Source: Desulfocapsa sp.
Lineage (GTDB): Bacteria > Desulfobacterota > Desulfobulbia > Desulfobulbales > Desulfocapsaceae
Assembly (NCBI GenBank): GCA_021737265.1
Contig: JAIPEF010000014.1
Coordinates: 1-38,586, forward strand
DNA length: 38,586 bases
Direction of reading: 5' to 3'
This document shows positions 24,357 through 32,814 of this stretch, one piece after another (position 1 is the first letter of the stretch; each line of letters begins with the position of its first letter). Below the pieces are notes generated by a model. The model saw only the letters and a list, made by a program, of their open reading frames with translations. It ran no database searches and was not told where the DNA came from. The translations under genes and the position numbers were made by a program.

Positions 24357-26055
24357 GCAGGCAAGAGGGTTGGAACCAGCGGACCTGGTGCTGAAAAATT
24401 GCCGTCTTATTGATGTGTTCTGCGGTGAAATTGTAAACTCCGATGTGGCCATCTGTGGCGAGAGGATTGCCGGCATAGGCAGCAACTATCAGGGGGTGCA
24501 TGAAATTGAATGTAAGAGGGCGTATGTCTGTCCTGGATTCATGGAAGGCCATATCCATATTGAAAGTTCCATGCTCTGCCCTCAACAGTTTGCGGCAACC
24601 GTTATTGCCCATGGTACCACAACTGTTGTCTGTGATCCCCATGAAATTGCAAACGTTGCCGGCATCTCCGGTATCAAGTATTTCAATACCGAAAGTCAGA
24701 ATCTGCAAACTCGTATATATATGATGGCTCCATCCTGTGTTCCGGCAACCCATCTTGAACATTCAGGTGCGGTGTTGAATTCTGCTGATATAGAAACAAT
24801 ACTGAAGTTACCAAAAGTCCTTGGGCTCGCAGAAATGATGAATTTCCCCGGGGTGCTTGCTCAGGATGTTGAGGTTCTGAGAAAACTTAAAATCGCACAT
24901 GGTCGCCATGTTCCGGTGGATGGACATGCTCCAGGACTCAGTGGTAAGGATTTACAGGCGTATATTGGTAGTGGTATTATGTCCGATCATGAATGTACAA
25001 CAGCGGAAGAGGCTAGAGAAAAGCTGCGTTCCGGGATGTTTCTCTTTATTCGTGAGGGCTCCACAGCAAAAAACCTGGAAGCACTTTTACCAGTAGTTAC
25101 CGGGAAGAACAGTCATCGATGTCTCTTGGTGACAGACGATTGTCATCCGCAGGAATTGCTGGTCGATGGGCATCTTGATAAGATTCTTCGAAGGGCTGTA
25201 TCCCTTGGCCTTGACCCCATAACCGCAATTCAGATGGTAACCATTAATGTTGCCAACTATTTTGGTTTTCAAGACTGTGGTGCTGTTGCCCCTGGATACC
25301 TTGCCGATCTTGTTCTGTTTGAAGATCTGGAAAATATACAGCCGGAAATGGTATTTTCAGGGGGGAAAGAAGTAACGTCAGATAGTTATGCTATTGTTGC
25401 CGATAAAAGAAACATGGCATCGCTCTATCCGGAAGTGTTTAATTCTGTTCATGTCAATATGAAAGAGGTATCCTTTGCAATTCCTGCAGAGGGTGACACT
25501 GTCCGTATTATCAGAATAATAAGAGATCAACTGGTAACAGAATCAATACGGTTACAGGTGAAAATAGTTGATGGCCTGGCTGTTGCTGATCCTGAAAATG
25601 ATATTGCCAAGCTTGCCGTAATTGAGCGGCATCACGCAACGGGAAATATGGGAAAGGGCTTTGTGCAGGGATTTGGGTTGAAGAGAGGGGCTATTGCCTC
25701 AACCGTTGGACATGATTCTCATAATATTATTGTGCTTGGTGTTGATGATCAGGATATGCTCTTAGCTGTGGAGGAACTTGTTAAGCAGGAAGGGGGACTT
25801 TCTGTAGTTGCAGACGGAGAGGTTAAAGCTACTTTGACTTTGGACGTTGCTGGCCTCATGGCGACAGCTGAGGCGAGAGAAGTTGCCAGTAAGTTCACAG
25901 ATGTACTCCATGCAGCAGGAGAAATCGGTGTTCAGATGAGAGATCCATTTATGGTGATGAGTTTTTTGGCTCTTCCTGTTATGCCTCATCTGAAAATGAC
26001 CGATATTGGGTTAGTTGATGTTGACCAATTTAGCCCTGTGGGGCTGTGGTCATAA
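24322..26055 (+). CDS. ade: Adenine deaminase
   Basis: Amidohydrolase-superfamily adenine deaminase (Ade/AdeC), 577 aa from ATG 24322; GTG 24316 is in frame. It converts adenine to hypoxanthine for purine salvage. The metal-site motif is GFMEGHIHIESSML, followed by AHGTTTVVCDPHEIANVAG, the VDGHAPGLSGKDLQAYIGSGIMSDHE segment, LVTDDCHPQELL, and the C-terminal Ade domain (IERHHATGNMGKGFVQGFGLKRGAIASTVGHDSHNIIVLGV). The start context is unusual: the nearest good ribosome-binding site drives an overlapping out-of-frame ORF. It diverges from tatD and is followed by a 367-bp gap. Confidence 0.95.
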   Translation: MKAELEAAKINRQARGLEPADLVLKNCRLIDVFCGEIVNSDVAICGERIAGIGSNYQGVHEIECKRAYVCPGFMEGHIHIESSMLCPQQFAATVIAHGTTTVVCDPHEIANVAGISGIKYFNTESQNLQTRIYMMAPSCVPATHLEHSGAVLNSADIETILKLPKVLGLAEMMNFPGVLAQDVEVLRKLKIAHGRHVPVDGHAPGLSGKDLQAYIGSGIMSDHECTTAEEAREKLRSGMFLFIREGSTAKNLEALLPVVTGKNSHRCLLVTDDCHPQELLVDGHLDKILRRAVSLGLDPITAIQMVTINVANYFGFQDCGAVAPGYLADLVLFEDLENIQPEMVFSGGKEVTSDSYAIVADKRNMASLYPEVFNSVHVNMKEVSFAIPAEGDTVRIIRIIRDQLVTESIRLQVKIVDGLAVADPENDIAKLAVIERHHATGNMGKGFVQGFGLKRGAIASTVGHDSHNIIVLGVDDQDMLLAVEELVKQEGGLSVVADGEVKATLTLDVAGLMATAEAREVASKFTDVLHAAGEIGVQMRDPFMVMSFLALPVMPHLKMTDIGLVDVDQFSPVGLWS

Positions 26056-26422
26056 CCTGTTAATCGTGGTTGTTTTTCATTCCAAATATCGACAAATCAG
26101 TGCGTTAGGTGCTCTTTCATTAAAAGCTAAAATTGTTTTTTGTTATATCATTATGATTTTTTGAGGAAAAATGAAAAAAACACCTTCATATCAACTAAAA
26201 ATTGTCGTATACTGTTTAGCGTGCAGCTATACTTGTATGTGTTTTATTTGACAAAAGAATGTCTCTGTTTTTTTAATAAGAGACAGGTGAACAAATAAAA
26301 TCCATTAACTATGCATAATTAATCGAAAAAGAACTTTTAAATTTGTTTTGTGGAATGCCATAAACAAATACTGTAAAGAAGAGCCTGGCAAAGGCTCATA
26401 ATTAAGGAAAGAGGTACGTGGC
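26056..26422. other. AT-rich intergenic region upstream of the roadblock gene
   Basis: This 367-bp stretch holds the promoter at 26248-26277, a hairpin TGTCTCT/AGAGACA overlapping it, and a second hairpin GAGCCT/AGGCTC at about 26382-26398 shortly before the next gene. A 26-codon ORF (26171-26251) with GAGGA at 26163-26167 is possible: Lys-rich start, then hydrophobic with four Cys. It is too short to be convincing. Nothing else is seen. Confidence 0.5.
26248..26277 (+). promoter_or_regulatory. Promoter of the roadblock-mglA operon
   Basis: A perfect TTGACA (26248-26253) is followed after 18 bp by TTTAAT (26272-26277, five of six). The predicted transcript has a leader of about 140 nt. A 7-bp inverted repeat (TGTCTCT/AGAGACA) lies within the spacer and -10 region and may bind a regulator. 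Confidence 0.6.
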
Positions 26423-26827
26423 ATGAATTATGGAATCGTCAGTCAGGAGCAGCTTGAGCAGATCGATACGATTTTGTCTGATAAGCTCATTAAACTAGGT
26501 GTAGACTGCGTCATTATTATTGATATGGCAGGAAATATTATCACTGCTAAAGATAATGGTGAAAGTAAATATGATGTCTATTCGTTTGCTGCATTGGCCG
26601 CCGGAAATTTTGCAACTGTTGATGCTATGGCAAAGCTCGTAGGGGAAGCAGAATTTTCACTTCTTTTTCATAAAGGCCAGGATTCCAATATCCATTTCAG
26701 TAAAGTTGATGACGAGCTTCTTCTTATCTCCATGTTTGGAAAGGATATCTCGCTGGGATTTCTACGATTAAATGTCGTTGAGGCCATTGAGCAGATCCGA
26801 AAAGTTTGGGGAAGCAACGAGAGGTGA
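26423..26827 (+). CDS. Roadblock/LC7-domain protein, MglB-like
   Basis: Protein of 134 aa with a single roadblock/LC7 fold: helix LEQIDTILSDKL, strand VDCVIIIDMAGNIIT (about 28-42), SFAALAAGNFATVDAMAKLVGEAEFSLLFHKG and ELLLISMFGKDISLGFLRL. In Myxococcus and Thermus the related MglB is the GTPase-activating partner of MglA; the mglA-like gene starts 53 bp downstream, so that role is inferred. AGAGG precedes the ATG at somewhat long spacing. Confidence 0.85.
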   Translation: MNYGIVSQEQLEQIDTILSDKLIKLGVDCVIIIDMAGNIITAKDNGESKYDVYSFAALAAGNFATVDAMAKLVGEAEFSLLFHKGQDSNIHFSKVDDELLLISMFGKDISLGFLRLNVVEAIEQIRKVWGSNER

Positions 26828-26880
26828 TTGTTGATTTGGTGTCACTCTTCCATGAAATATAGACATTCTCAACAGGGGGG

Positions 26881-27492
26881 ATGGCGTTGAGCTTTATTAA
26901 CTTAAAAGAAAAAGTTGTTCAGGTAAAAATTGTTTATTACGGGCCTGGGCGTTGCGGAAAGACAACAAACCTTGAGTATGTTAACCGTAAATTCCGCAGC
27001 CAGATTCAATCGGAAATGGTGAGTTTGAAAACACATGGTGACCGCACCCTGTTTTTTGACTTTCTTCCATTTGATATGGGGCAGATTAAGGGGTATGACA
27101 TCAAGATTCAACTCTATACGGTTCCGGGACAGGTCAAATATAATGCCACCCGTAAACTTGTTTTAAAAGGAGTGGATGGTGTAGTATTTGTTGCAGACGC
27201 TATGGAGAAGCAAAGGGAAAAGAATATTCGTTCCCTTAATCAGCTTCATGAAAACCTCCTTGCCTACAAGGAGTCGATTTTTAAACTTCCTCTGGTTATT
27301 CAATACAATAAGGTTGACTTGAAAGACCACGGTGTTCCTGTGTTGCCCACTTCTGTTTTACGTAATGATCTTAACAGCCGGTTAAAGGTGCCTGATTTTG
27401 AGGCAAGTGCCATCACAGGATATAATGTCGCAGCAACCTTGAAAAAGATTATCTCGTCAACGGTTGTTTCTATACAGAAAAAATTACTCTAG
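26881..27492 (+). CDS. mglA: Ras-like small GTPase, MglA-like
   Basis: MglA-type bacterial small GTPase, 203 aa. The P-loop is GPGRCGKTT at 21-29, the switch II region reads YTVPGQ in place of the eukaryotic DTAGQ, as in MglA, and NKVDL is the guanine-specificity motif. It typically sets cell polarity for type IV pili or gliding. The ATG follows a G-rich run at 26875-26880. It lies between the MglB-like gene and a giant acidic protein, 11 bp upstream of the latter, in one operon; pilC elsewhere in the window suggests a pilus system to act on. Confidence 0.92.
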   Translation: MALSFINLKEKVVQVKIVYYGPGRCGKTTNLEYVNRKFRSQIQSEMVSLKTHGDRTLFFDFLPFDMGQIKGYDIKIQLYTVPGQVKYNATRKLVLKGVDGVVFVADAMEKQREKNIRSLNQLHENLLAYKESIFKLPLVIQYNKVDLKDHGVPVLPTSVLRNDLNSRLKVPDFEASAITGYNVAATLKKIISSTVVSIQKKLL

Positions 27493-27503
27493 GGACGAAA
27501 ACG

Positions 27504-30194
27504 GTGACACAACAGAGCGGAAATCAATTTGATGATGATCTGACCGTTGGTATGGATGACAGCGAGTCTTTTTCTACCGGTTCTATTGATTTGTTTGAGT
27601 TTGGAGGGCATGACGAATCACCCATTGCCAGATTGAAAACGATCATTCTTTCCATTGACTGGGAAATAAATGATGACATCATGAGGCAACTTGATGATGA
27701 GCTTCTTGATTTGAGTGAGATATGGGCCGGTGATAAAATTAAACTTGTCTATATTCAGGGTTTAAGTAAAATCGGCAAGTATATCAACAGGGAGAGAGCA
27801 GGGGCTCACCAAAATGCCATCAAACTGCTTCTGACTTTTTATCATAATCTTGAGAAAATTGTTTCCTCATCTGATTCCATGTCTGAAGAGGAGAAGAAGC
27901 AGCTCCTTCTGGCAGATGTGAAAAGATTTGAGCAGTTAAAAACACAGATTGGCAAGCCTGGAGCAGGTGCTCCATCGAGACCGGCTCCTCAACAAACAGC
28001 TGCAGCAAAAAAAGAAACGAGAGAACCAGAGGCTGTAAGTCAACTGAAATTTTTGAAAGCCCTTGTGCTTGGTCTTGACTGGGAAATTAATGACAAGGAC
28101 CTACAAAGCCTCAGCGAAGAGGTTACGCGTCTTGAAACGACTTTTAGTCAGAGCAAGCCAAAACTTATTCTCCTCCAGGGTATAGGTGCGCTCACTTCAT
28201 ACATTAACAAAATGCGCGCTCAGTCCAACAAGAACACATTTAAACTTTTGCATTCATTTTATGGAGCATTAGAGAAAATAACAGGTTCTGAATTGGCAGC
28301 GGATGATGAAAAACAACTCCTTCTCTCTGAAGTTTCCAAATTTAATGCTTTCAAGGCTGAAATAGGTAAGCAACAGACTGCACCCGCTCAGGTTGTCAGT
28401 GTTCGTGCTCCTGCTGATCAGGCTGCCCCCTCTTCTGCATCTCAAGTTGATGAGACTGAAACAGAAGACACTGCTGATATCGATTCACGGCTGGATTCTG
28501 TTTTTGGTGATACTTCCGAGAAAGAAGTTTTATCTGTTGATGATCAAGACATTGCCCTCGCGGGGGTAAATGTTGAAACTGAAGCTGACGATGATTCTGA
28601 TGAGGAGGCACTTCCTTACGCTGATGGAAGCGTTGCTCCTGCACTGTCAGATGCTATTGAAGAAAGTAGTTTTAGCGTAGATAGATTAGCTGATGATCTG
28701 GCACCATCTCCAGCGTTGGAAGCTAAACCAGGAAAAGTTAAATATGATGAAGACCTCTTTCCTTCTAAAGAGGAAGGACCTGCCCCTGCATTTTCTGATG
28801 TTTCAGATACGACCAGTCCCGTTGTGGAAGATACAGTTGATGAGCAGGTTGATTCTTCAACTGGAGTTGAAGATGAAGTCCCTGCACCGGCAGCTGCTAT
28901 GCCTTTGCCTGGAGTCGATGTTGAAACTGAAGCGGATGATGATTCTGACGAAGAGTCTCTTCCTTTTGAGGAAGGTGATTTAGCTCCCGCCCTGGCAGGT
29001 ATAGGAGAGGAGCATGGCTTTGATGCTGATCGCCTGGTAGTGGAAGATGAAGTTTCAGTTACCAGTGACTTGGAAGATCGCTTAGGTGCATTTTTTGATG
29101 ATGAAGTGGAAACTTCTGCTGAGGAATGGGGTGCAGGTAAAGAACCGGGTCTTGTAGAAACTGCAGAAGAAGTGGAGCCTGCTATTGTTGAGGATATACC
29201 TCCATCAATTGTGGCAGAGACTCAAGATGATGCTCTTTCCGTAGATGAAGTCGAAGAAGAAATTCTTCCAGAAGAGGAAGAGAGCCCAATAGAAACACTT
29301 GCATTTGCTGAAGAGGGCGCTGAAGAATCAGTTACTGAGGAAATAAATGAGTTCCTGATCGACGACGAACCTGTCGACGAAATCGCAGATGAAACAGAAG
29401 AAGCACTCTCTTTCTTGGATGAAGAGGAAGAGCTTACTCCCGCTGTTGCAGAGACTGAAGAGGATTCCGAGATAATTGCTGTAGCAGAGGCAGAGGCAGA
29501 GGCAGAACTACTCACAGATGAAACTGAAGTTACAGAACCTCCTGAAGAGATTATTGCTGAAAGTGAAGCCGTTGTGACAGAAGAGGCAGTCTCCGCTCTC
29601 GATGAGGAAGAGGTTGTCGAAACACCAGGCATTGAGACCGATGAGGAAATGGCTGTCGTTGAAGATGATTCGAAAGAAATTCAGCTGAGTGCCTCAGAAG
29701 AGGAGGCTTTGGAAACAGAAGGCGAAGGAATTGAAGAAGAGGAAATTGCAGGTGATGGTGCTGAGGCAATTTTTGTCCCTGCAGAAGCAGCTGTCAGTGA
29801 AGAAGAAGAGGTTGTTTTTGAAGCAGTTGATGATGATGTACCACTTGATCCTCTTCCTGGAGAGGAATTTGTTGATGAATCATCCGAATATTCAGTTCTC
29901 GCCATTGCCATTGAATCATTGCATGACAATGTCACTGAAGATGGAGTAGAAGATCTTTATACTGAAGTCGACAGGTTGCGAAGCACTGTGACCTCCAGTC
30001 CCACAGATAAAATTTTTCTCCAACTCATTTCAACGGTTTCTCAGCACATCAAAGGTGGTGATGAAGAAACGCTATCACTGTTGGATGAAATTTTCAGGGG
30101 ACTTGTAATGCGTTCTGCAACAACTGAACATATCCAAAAACACTTACTTGCCTGTATGAATCGGGTGCTTCGTCTACAGGAGAAGGATAAGTAG
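27504..30194 (+). CDS. Large acidic protein with three helical repeats, MglA-operon partner
   Basis: Unrecognised 896-aa protein, GTG start. Two copies of a ~110-residue helical repeat lie at 41-150 and 179-289, sharing DWEIND (52-57, 192-197), QG(L/I) at 85-87 and 225-227, and KQLLL (132-136, 270-274). A divergent third copy occupies about 793-896 (YSVLAIAIESLHDNVTEDGVEDLYTEV ... FLQLISTVSQHI). Between them is a ~500-residue, very Asp/Glu-rich, probably disordered linker in which VETEADDDSDEE(A/S)LP recurs twice. No membrane segment or signal peptide is seen. Operon position after mglB-mglA suggests a cytoplasmic polarity effector or scaffold, which is inference. Confidence 0.85.
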   Translation: MTQQSGNQFDDDLTVGMDDSESFSTGSIDLFEFGGHDESPIARLKTIILSIDWEINDDIMRQLDDELLDLSEIWAGDKIKLVYIQGLSKIGKYINRERAGAHQNAIKLLLTFYHNLEKIVSSSDSMSEEEKKQLLLADVKRFEQLKTQIGKPGAGAPSRPAPQQTAAAKKETREPEAVSQLKFLKALVLGLDWEINDKDLQSLSEEVTRLETTFSQSKPKLILLQGIGALTSYINKMRAQSNKNTFKLLHSFYGALEKITGSELAADDEKQLLLSEVSKFNAFKAEIGKQQTAPAQVVSVRAPADQAAPSSASQVDETETEDTADIDSRLDSVFGDTSEKEVLSVDDQDIALAGVNVETEADDDSDEEALPYADGSVAPALSDAIEESSFSVDRLADDLAPSPALEAKPGKVKYDEDLFPSKEEGPAPAFSDVSDTTSPVVEDTVDEQVDSSTGVEDEVPAPAAAMPLPGVDVETEADDDSDEESLPFEEGDLAPALAGIGEEHGFDADRLVVEDEVSVTSDLEDRLGAFFDDEVETSAEEWGAGKEPGLVETAEEVEPAIVEDIPPSIVAETQDDALSVDEVEEEILPEEEESPIETLAFAEEGAEESVTEEINEFLIDDEPVDEIADETEEALSFLDEEEELTPAVAETEEDSEIIAVAEAEAEAELLTDETEVTEPPEEIIAESEAVVTEEAVSALDEEEVVETPGIETDEEMAVVEDDSKEIQLSASEEEALETEGEGIEEEEIAGDGAEAIFVPAEAAVSEEEEVVFEAVDDDVPLDPLPGEEFVDESSEYSVLAIAIESLHDNVTEDGVEDLYTEVDRLRSTVTSSPTDKIFLQLISTVSQHIKGGDEETLSLLDEIFRGLVMRSATTEHIQKHLLACMNRVLRLQEKDK

Positions 30195-30221
30195 TAGAAA
30201 AAATGTCAGGAATCATCCATG

Positions 30222-30252
30222 GGCCCGCTCTTCGGAGTGGGCCTTTTTTTTT
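30222..30252 (+). terminator. UUCG-capped intrinsic terminator
   Basis: GGCCCGCTC (30222-30230) pairs with GAGTGGGCC (30235-30243) with one G-U pair around a C(UUCG)G tetraloop, followed by nine Ts. It ends the mglB-mglA-acidic protein operon. Confidence 0.92.
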
Positions 30253-30322
30253 GGGTGAGTAATTCAGCGCGAAGTTGAAGGGGAGAGGGACTGGTCATTA
30301 TTTTTATTTTTTCAGTCAAGGG

Positions 30323-31186
30323 TTAGCGACTCATCTCAATTCCGGTCAACAGTATATAAAAAAAGAGCCAACAGAGGCTGAAGAGAAAAAAGTACCGGTA
30401 GCCTTTATTTCTTTTTTGCAAAAAGACAAGTGCGGTAAGAAAGGTTAGTGGAAACAAGACCCCAGCGACCACAGGGGGCAGATACCTGAGGAGTTCCTGC
30501 AGTCCAAGGAAAAACCATGGGCCTGAAATATGGGTGACCCCCAGATGGTCAGGTTCAAGAGGGGCTGCAACAAAGAGAGAAAACAGGAGAATGGTGACAG
30601 TGAGCAGGGTGTGGTGGTTAAAAGAGACTCTGAATTTTCTGATATGTCCCCAGGCCAGCCAACCCCATAATATTCCAAAACCAATAATGTGATTGACGTA
30701 GACTCTTTTCATACCGTTCTCGGTTATGGAGAACAGTAGATCATTTATTGATTTCCCTATATAGGGAATATCAAGCAGAATAGATTCGGCAATCATTCCA
30801 GCAGAAAAACCGGTGCTATCAGCTCGCAGGAGATACCCAGTAAAGAGGATAAGAAGTCCCACTGGAAGAGTGGCGGTGAGTATGATCCATTGCTTTCTTG
30901 AATAACTCTGGGCCTGCTCAAAAATTCCGAATAGATGACAGATACAGAAGAGGAAAAAAAGTTGACTGGAATAAAAGTGGAGTGACCTGAAATAGGCCCC
31001 AAAGGGTACCAGGAAGTCCAGGGTGGAAACAGAATAAAGTGGGGTCGCAGGGTCGTACTGCAGGGCAACAATGACACCGGAGAGAACTGAGATATAAAGA
31101 GCGAGAAGAGAATATTCTCCCCATTTCATCTCCTTCAATATATGCAGGAGTCCACCCATTTCCTTCAGATTTTCAGATGGTGACAA
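30323..31186 (-). CDS. Cytochrome b of a bc-type complex (b6-like)
   Basis: Membrane cytochrome b, 287 aa, about seven or eight helices. The four heme-ligating histidines are H70 and H84 (spacing 14) in the second helix and H166 and H181 (spacing 15, b6-like) in the fourth. The quinol-site motif usually PEWY is GPWF at 222-225, lacking the Glu, followed by FLGLQELLRYLPP. The C-terminal part resembles a shortened subunit IV. It overlaps the Rieske gene by 14 bp, so both form one complex. No cytochrome c gene is visible nearby. Confidence 0.88.
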   Translation of the reverse strand: MSPSENLKEMGGLLHILKEMKWGEYSLLALYISVLSGVIVALQYDPATPLYSVSTLDFLVPFGAYFRSLHFYSSQLFFLFCICHLFGIFEQAQSYSRKQWIILTATLPVGLLILFTGYLLRADSTGFSAGMIAESILLDIPYIGKSINDLLFSITENGMKRVYVNHIIGFGILWGWLAWGHIRKFRVSFNHHTLLTVTILLFSLFVAAPLEPDHLGVTHISGPWFFLGLQELLRYLPPVVAGVLFPLTFLTALVFLQKRNKGYRYFFLFSLCWLFFYILLTGIEMSR

Positions 31187-31580
31187 GGTAGCCGCCTTTA
31201 TCTTTTAATCTTTCCACCTTGTAATGAGGCAGTGGTGTTTTTGCAGGCCCATGCAAAACACGACCCTCTGGCGAAAAACGGCTCTGATGACAAGGACACT
31301 CAAGTATGTTTTTTTTTTGGTGGAAATTAATGGTACAGCCCAGATGTGTACAGCGTCTGGAGAGTGCCCATGCCTTCTCACCATTATCAAAAAGGATATA
31401 ATCAGATCCCAGATGATATCCACCGGCCGGGATGACTTTGTTTATTTCTTCTATCCGGGGTTTACGGGGTATGGAGAATCTGAGAAAACGAACGATAGGG
31501 TATAGGGCTGCGAGGCTGGCACAAATAAGAAGAAATCTACGTTTCGTTGATGAAAATTTGGAGTTTGTTGTGTCAGCCAT
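31173..31580 (-). CDS. Rieske [2Fe-2S] protein
   Basis: Rieske subunit of the bc-type complex, about 135 aa from ATG 31580. Start choice is uncertain, and TTG at 31661 would give 162 aa. KRRFLL and a hydrophobic helix near the N terminus form a membrane anchor with a Tat-like Arg pair. The cluster motifs are CTHLGC and CPCHQSRFSPEGRVLHGPAKTPLPHY, both complete. It transfers electrons from quinol at cytochrome b to an acceptor. It lies upstream of and overlaps the cytochrome b gene. Confidence 0.92.
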   Translation of the reverse strand: MADTTNSKFSSTKRRFLLICASLAALYPIVRFLRFSIPRKPRIEEINKVIPAGGYHLGSDYILFDNGEKAWALSRRCTHLGCTINFHQKKNILECPCHQSRFSPEGRVLHGPAKTPLPHYKVERLKDKGGYLVTI

Positions 31581-31698
31581 TGGGGGATTTTTTTCTTCGC
31601 AAGTCGTCAGGTTCTTGTTTAGTGCCTGAGGAATAGTTTTCTGCGTATTTTTCCTCACCAAGGGATATTAAAAAAAAGCAGGTAGTTCATTCAACTTT

Positions 31699-32217
31699 CT
31701 AGGATTGTGGTGTGTTAAATAGATCAAGAAGTCGCTGGTTGACATGTTCTGGAACTAGCTCACACACATCCCCACCATGCCTGGCAGCATCTTTGATGAT
31801 GGAAGAGCTGATATATATCCAGCGAAACCCAGGCATAAGAAAGATGGTGTCCACATCACGTTTAAGCTTTTTGTTCATAAGTGCCAACTGGAATTCATAG
31901 TCAAAGTCGGAAACAGCCCGTAGCCCACGAATAATAGCCTGGGCCCCTTTATCTGCAGCATATTGAACCAACAGTCCAGATACTGTGTCGACTTCAATTC
32001 TGGAATAGTCGTGGGGAAAACATTGTTTTACCATTTCCACCCGCTCCTCCAAAGGGAAAAGCGGCTCTTTGCCAGGGTTTATTGCAATGGCAATAATGAC
32101 TTTGTCAAAGAGGTTCAAGGCCCTGTCGATGATATCCAGATGTCCCATGGTTATGGGGTCGAATGTGCCGGGATACACGGCCAGGCTCTTGGACGAATGT
32201 TTGGTAGAGAGAGACAT
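31699..32217 (-). CDS. coaD: Phosphopantetheine adenylyltransferase
   Basis: Penultimate step of coenzyme A synthesis, 172 aa. AVYPGTFDPITMGHLDIIDRAL (about 13-34) has the nucleotidyltransferase T/HxGH signature, with IIRGLRAVSDFDYEFQLALMNKKL in the middle and the YISSSIIKDAARHGGDV end. It sits 9 bp after rsmD, the common rsmD-coaD pairing. Confidence 0.96.
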   Translation of the reverse strand: MSLSTKHSSKSLAVYPGTFDPITMGHLDIIDRALNLFDKVIIAIAINPGKEPLFPLEERVEMVKQCFPHDYSRIEVDTVSGLLVQYAADKGAQAIIRGLRAVSDFDYEFQLALMNKKLKRDVDTIFLMPGFRWIYISSSIIKDAARHGGDVCELVPEHVNQRLLDLFNTPQS

Positions 32218-32226
32218 ATTTATCTG

Positions 32227-32814
32227 TTAACTCGTTTTTACAGTGTAAAACCAGAAACCAGTATCACCATATTTTCGCTGATCTGAAAGGTGAATTCTGT
32301 TAAATGATTGAGTTAGGGTTGCTCCACTTCGTTCTTCAGCAATGATGAGAGTGGAGGAGCCGATCAGGTCACTCTTGTCAATTTCATTAAGGATCGTTTC
32401 TGCCAGGTCCTGTCCATAGGGAGGGTCGAGGAAAATAAGGTCAAAAGCGACGTCTTTGACGGTTTGAGGGAAATTCAAGTTTAAGTTTCGTCGCAGATCA
32501 TGCTTTATAATGACAGGAGTGTTGAAGAAAGCTGACCCCATACTCTGCATGCAGCTTAAACAATTCTGCTTTATCAGCTGGAGTGCAGTCTGATAGTAAT
32601 CAACAAAAACAACATATTCTGCTCCTCTACTGAGCGCTTCAATCCCTAAAGCTCCAGTTCCAGCAAAAAGATCGAGGACGCGTGCCGATTCAACTCTTGT
32701 ACCAATAATGCTGAAAAGCGCTTCCCTTGCTCTGTCAGATGTCGGGCGAATGGCTTTTGACTGACCGGGGGTTGCAAGTTTTCGTCCCCTGGCCAGTCCA
32801 CTGATTATCCGCAA
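32227..32814 (-). CDS. rsmD: 16S rRNA (guanine-966 N2)-methyltransferase RsmD
   Basis: SAM-dependent rRNA methyltransferase, 195 aa. RIISGLARGRKLATP is the N-terminal signature, RPTSDRAREALFSII follows, SAM motif I is VLDLFAGTGALGIEALSRGA and the catalytic motif is DLIFLDPPYGQ. The start is TTG, positioned immediately after the asd stop codon (TAATTG), so the two are translationally linked. coaD follows. Confidence 0.95.
   Translation of the reverse strand: MRIISGLARGRKLATPGQSKAIRPTSDRAREALFSIIGTRVESARVLDLFAGTGALGIEALSRGAEYVVFVDYYQTALQLIKQNCLSCMQSMGSAFFNTPVIIKHDLRRNLNLNFPQTVKDVAFDLIFLDPPYGQDLAETILNEIDKSDLIGSSTLIIAEERSGATLTQSFNRIHLSDQRKYGDTGFWFYTVKTS

Noticed and set aside
29222-29632. 136-aa Ser-rich minus-strand open frame
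   Set aside because: It is produced by the complement of Glu/Asp-rich codons in the acidic repeat protein and is low-complexity.
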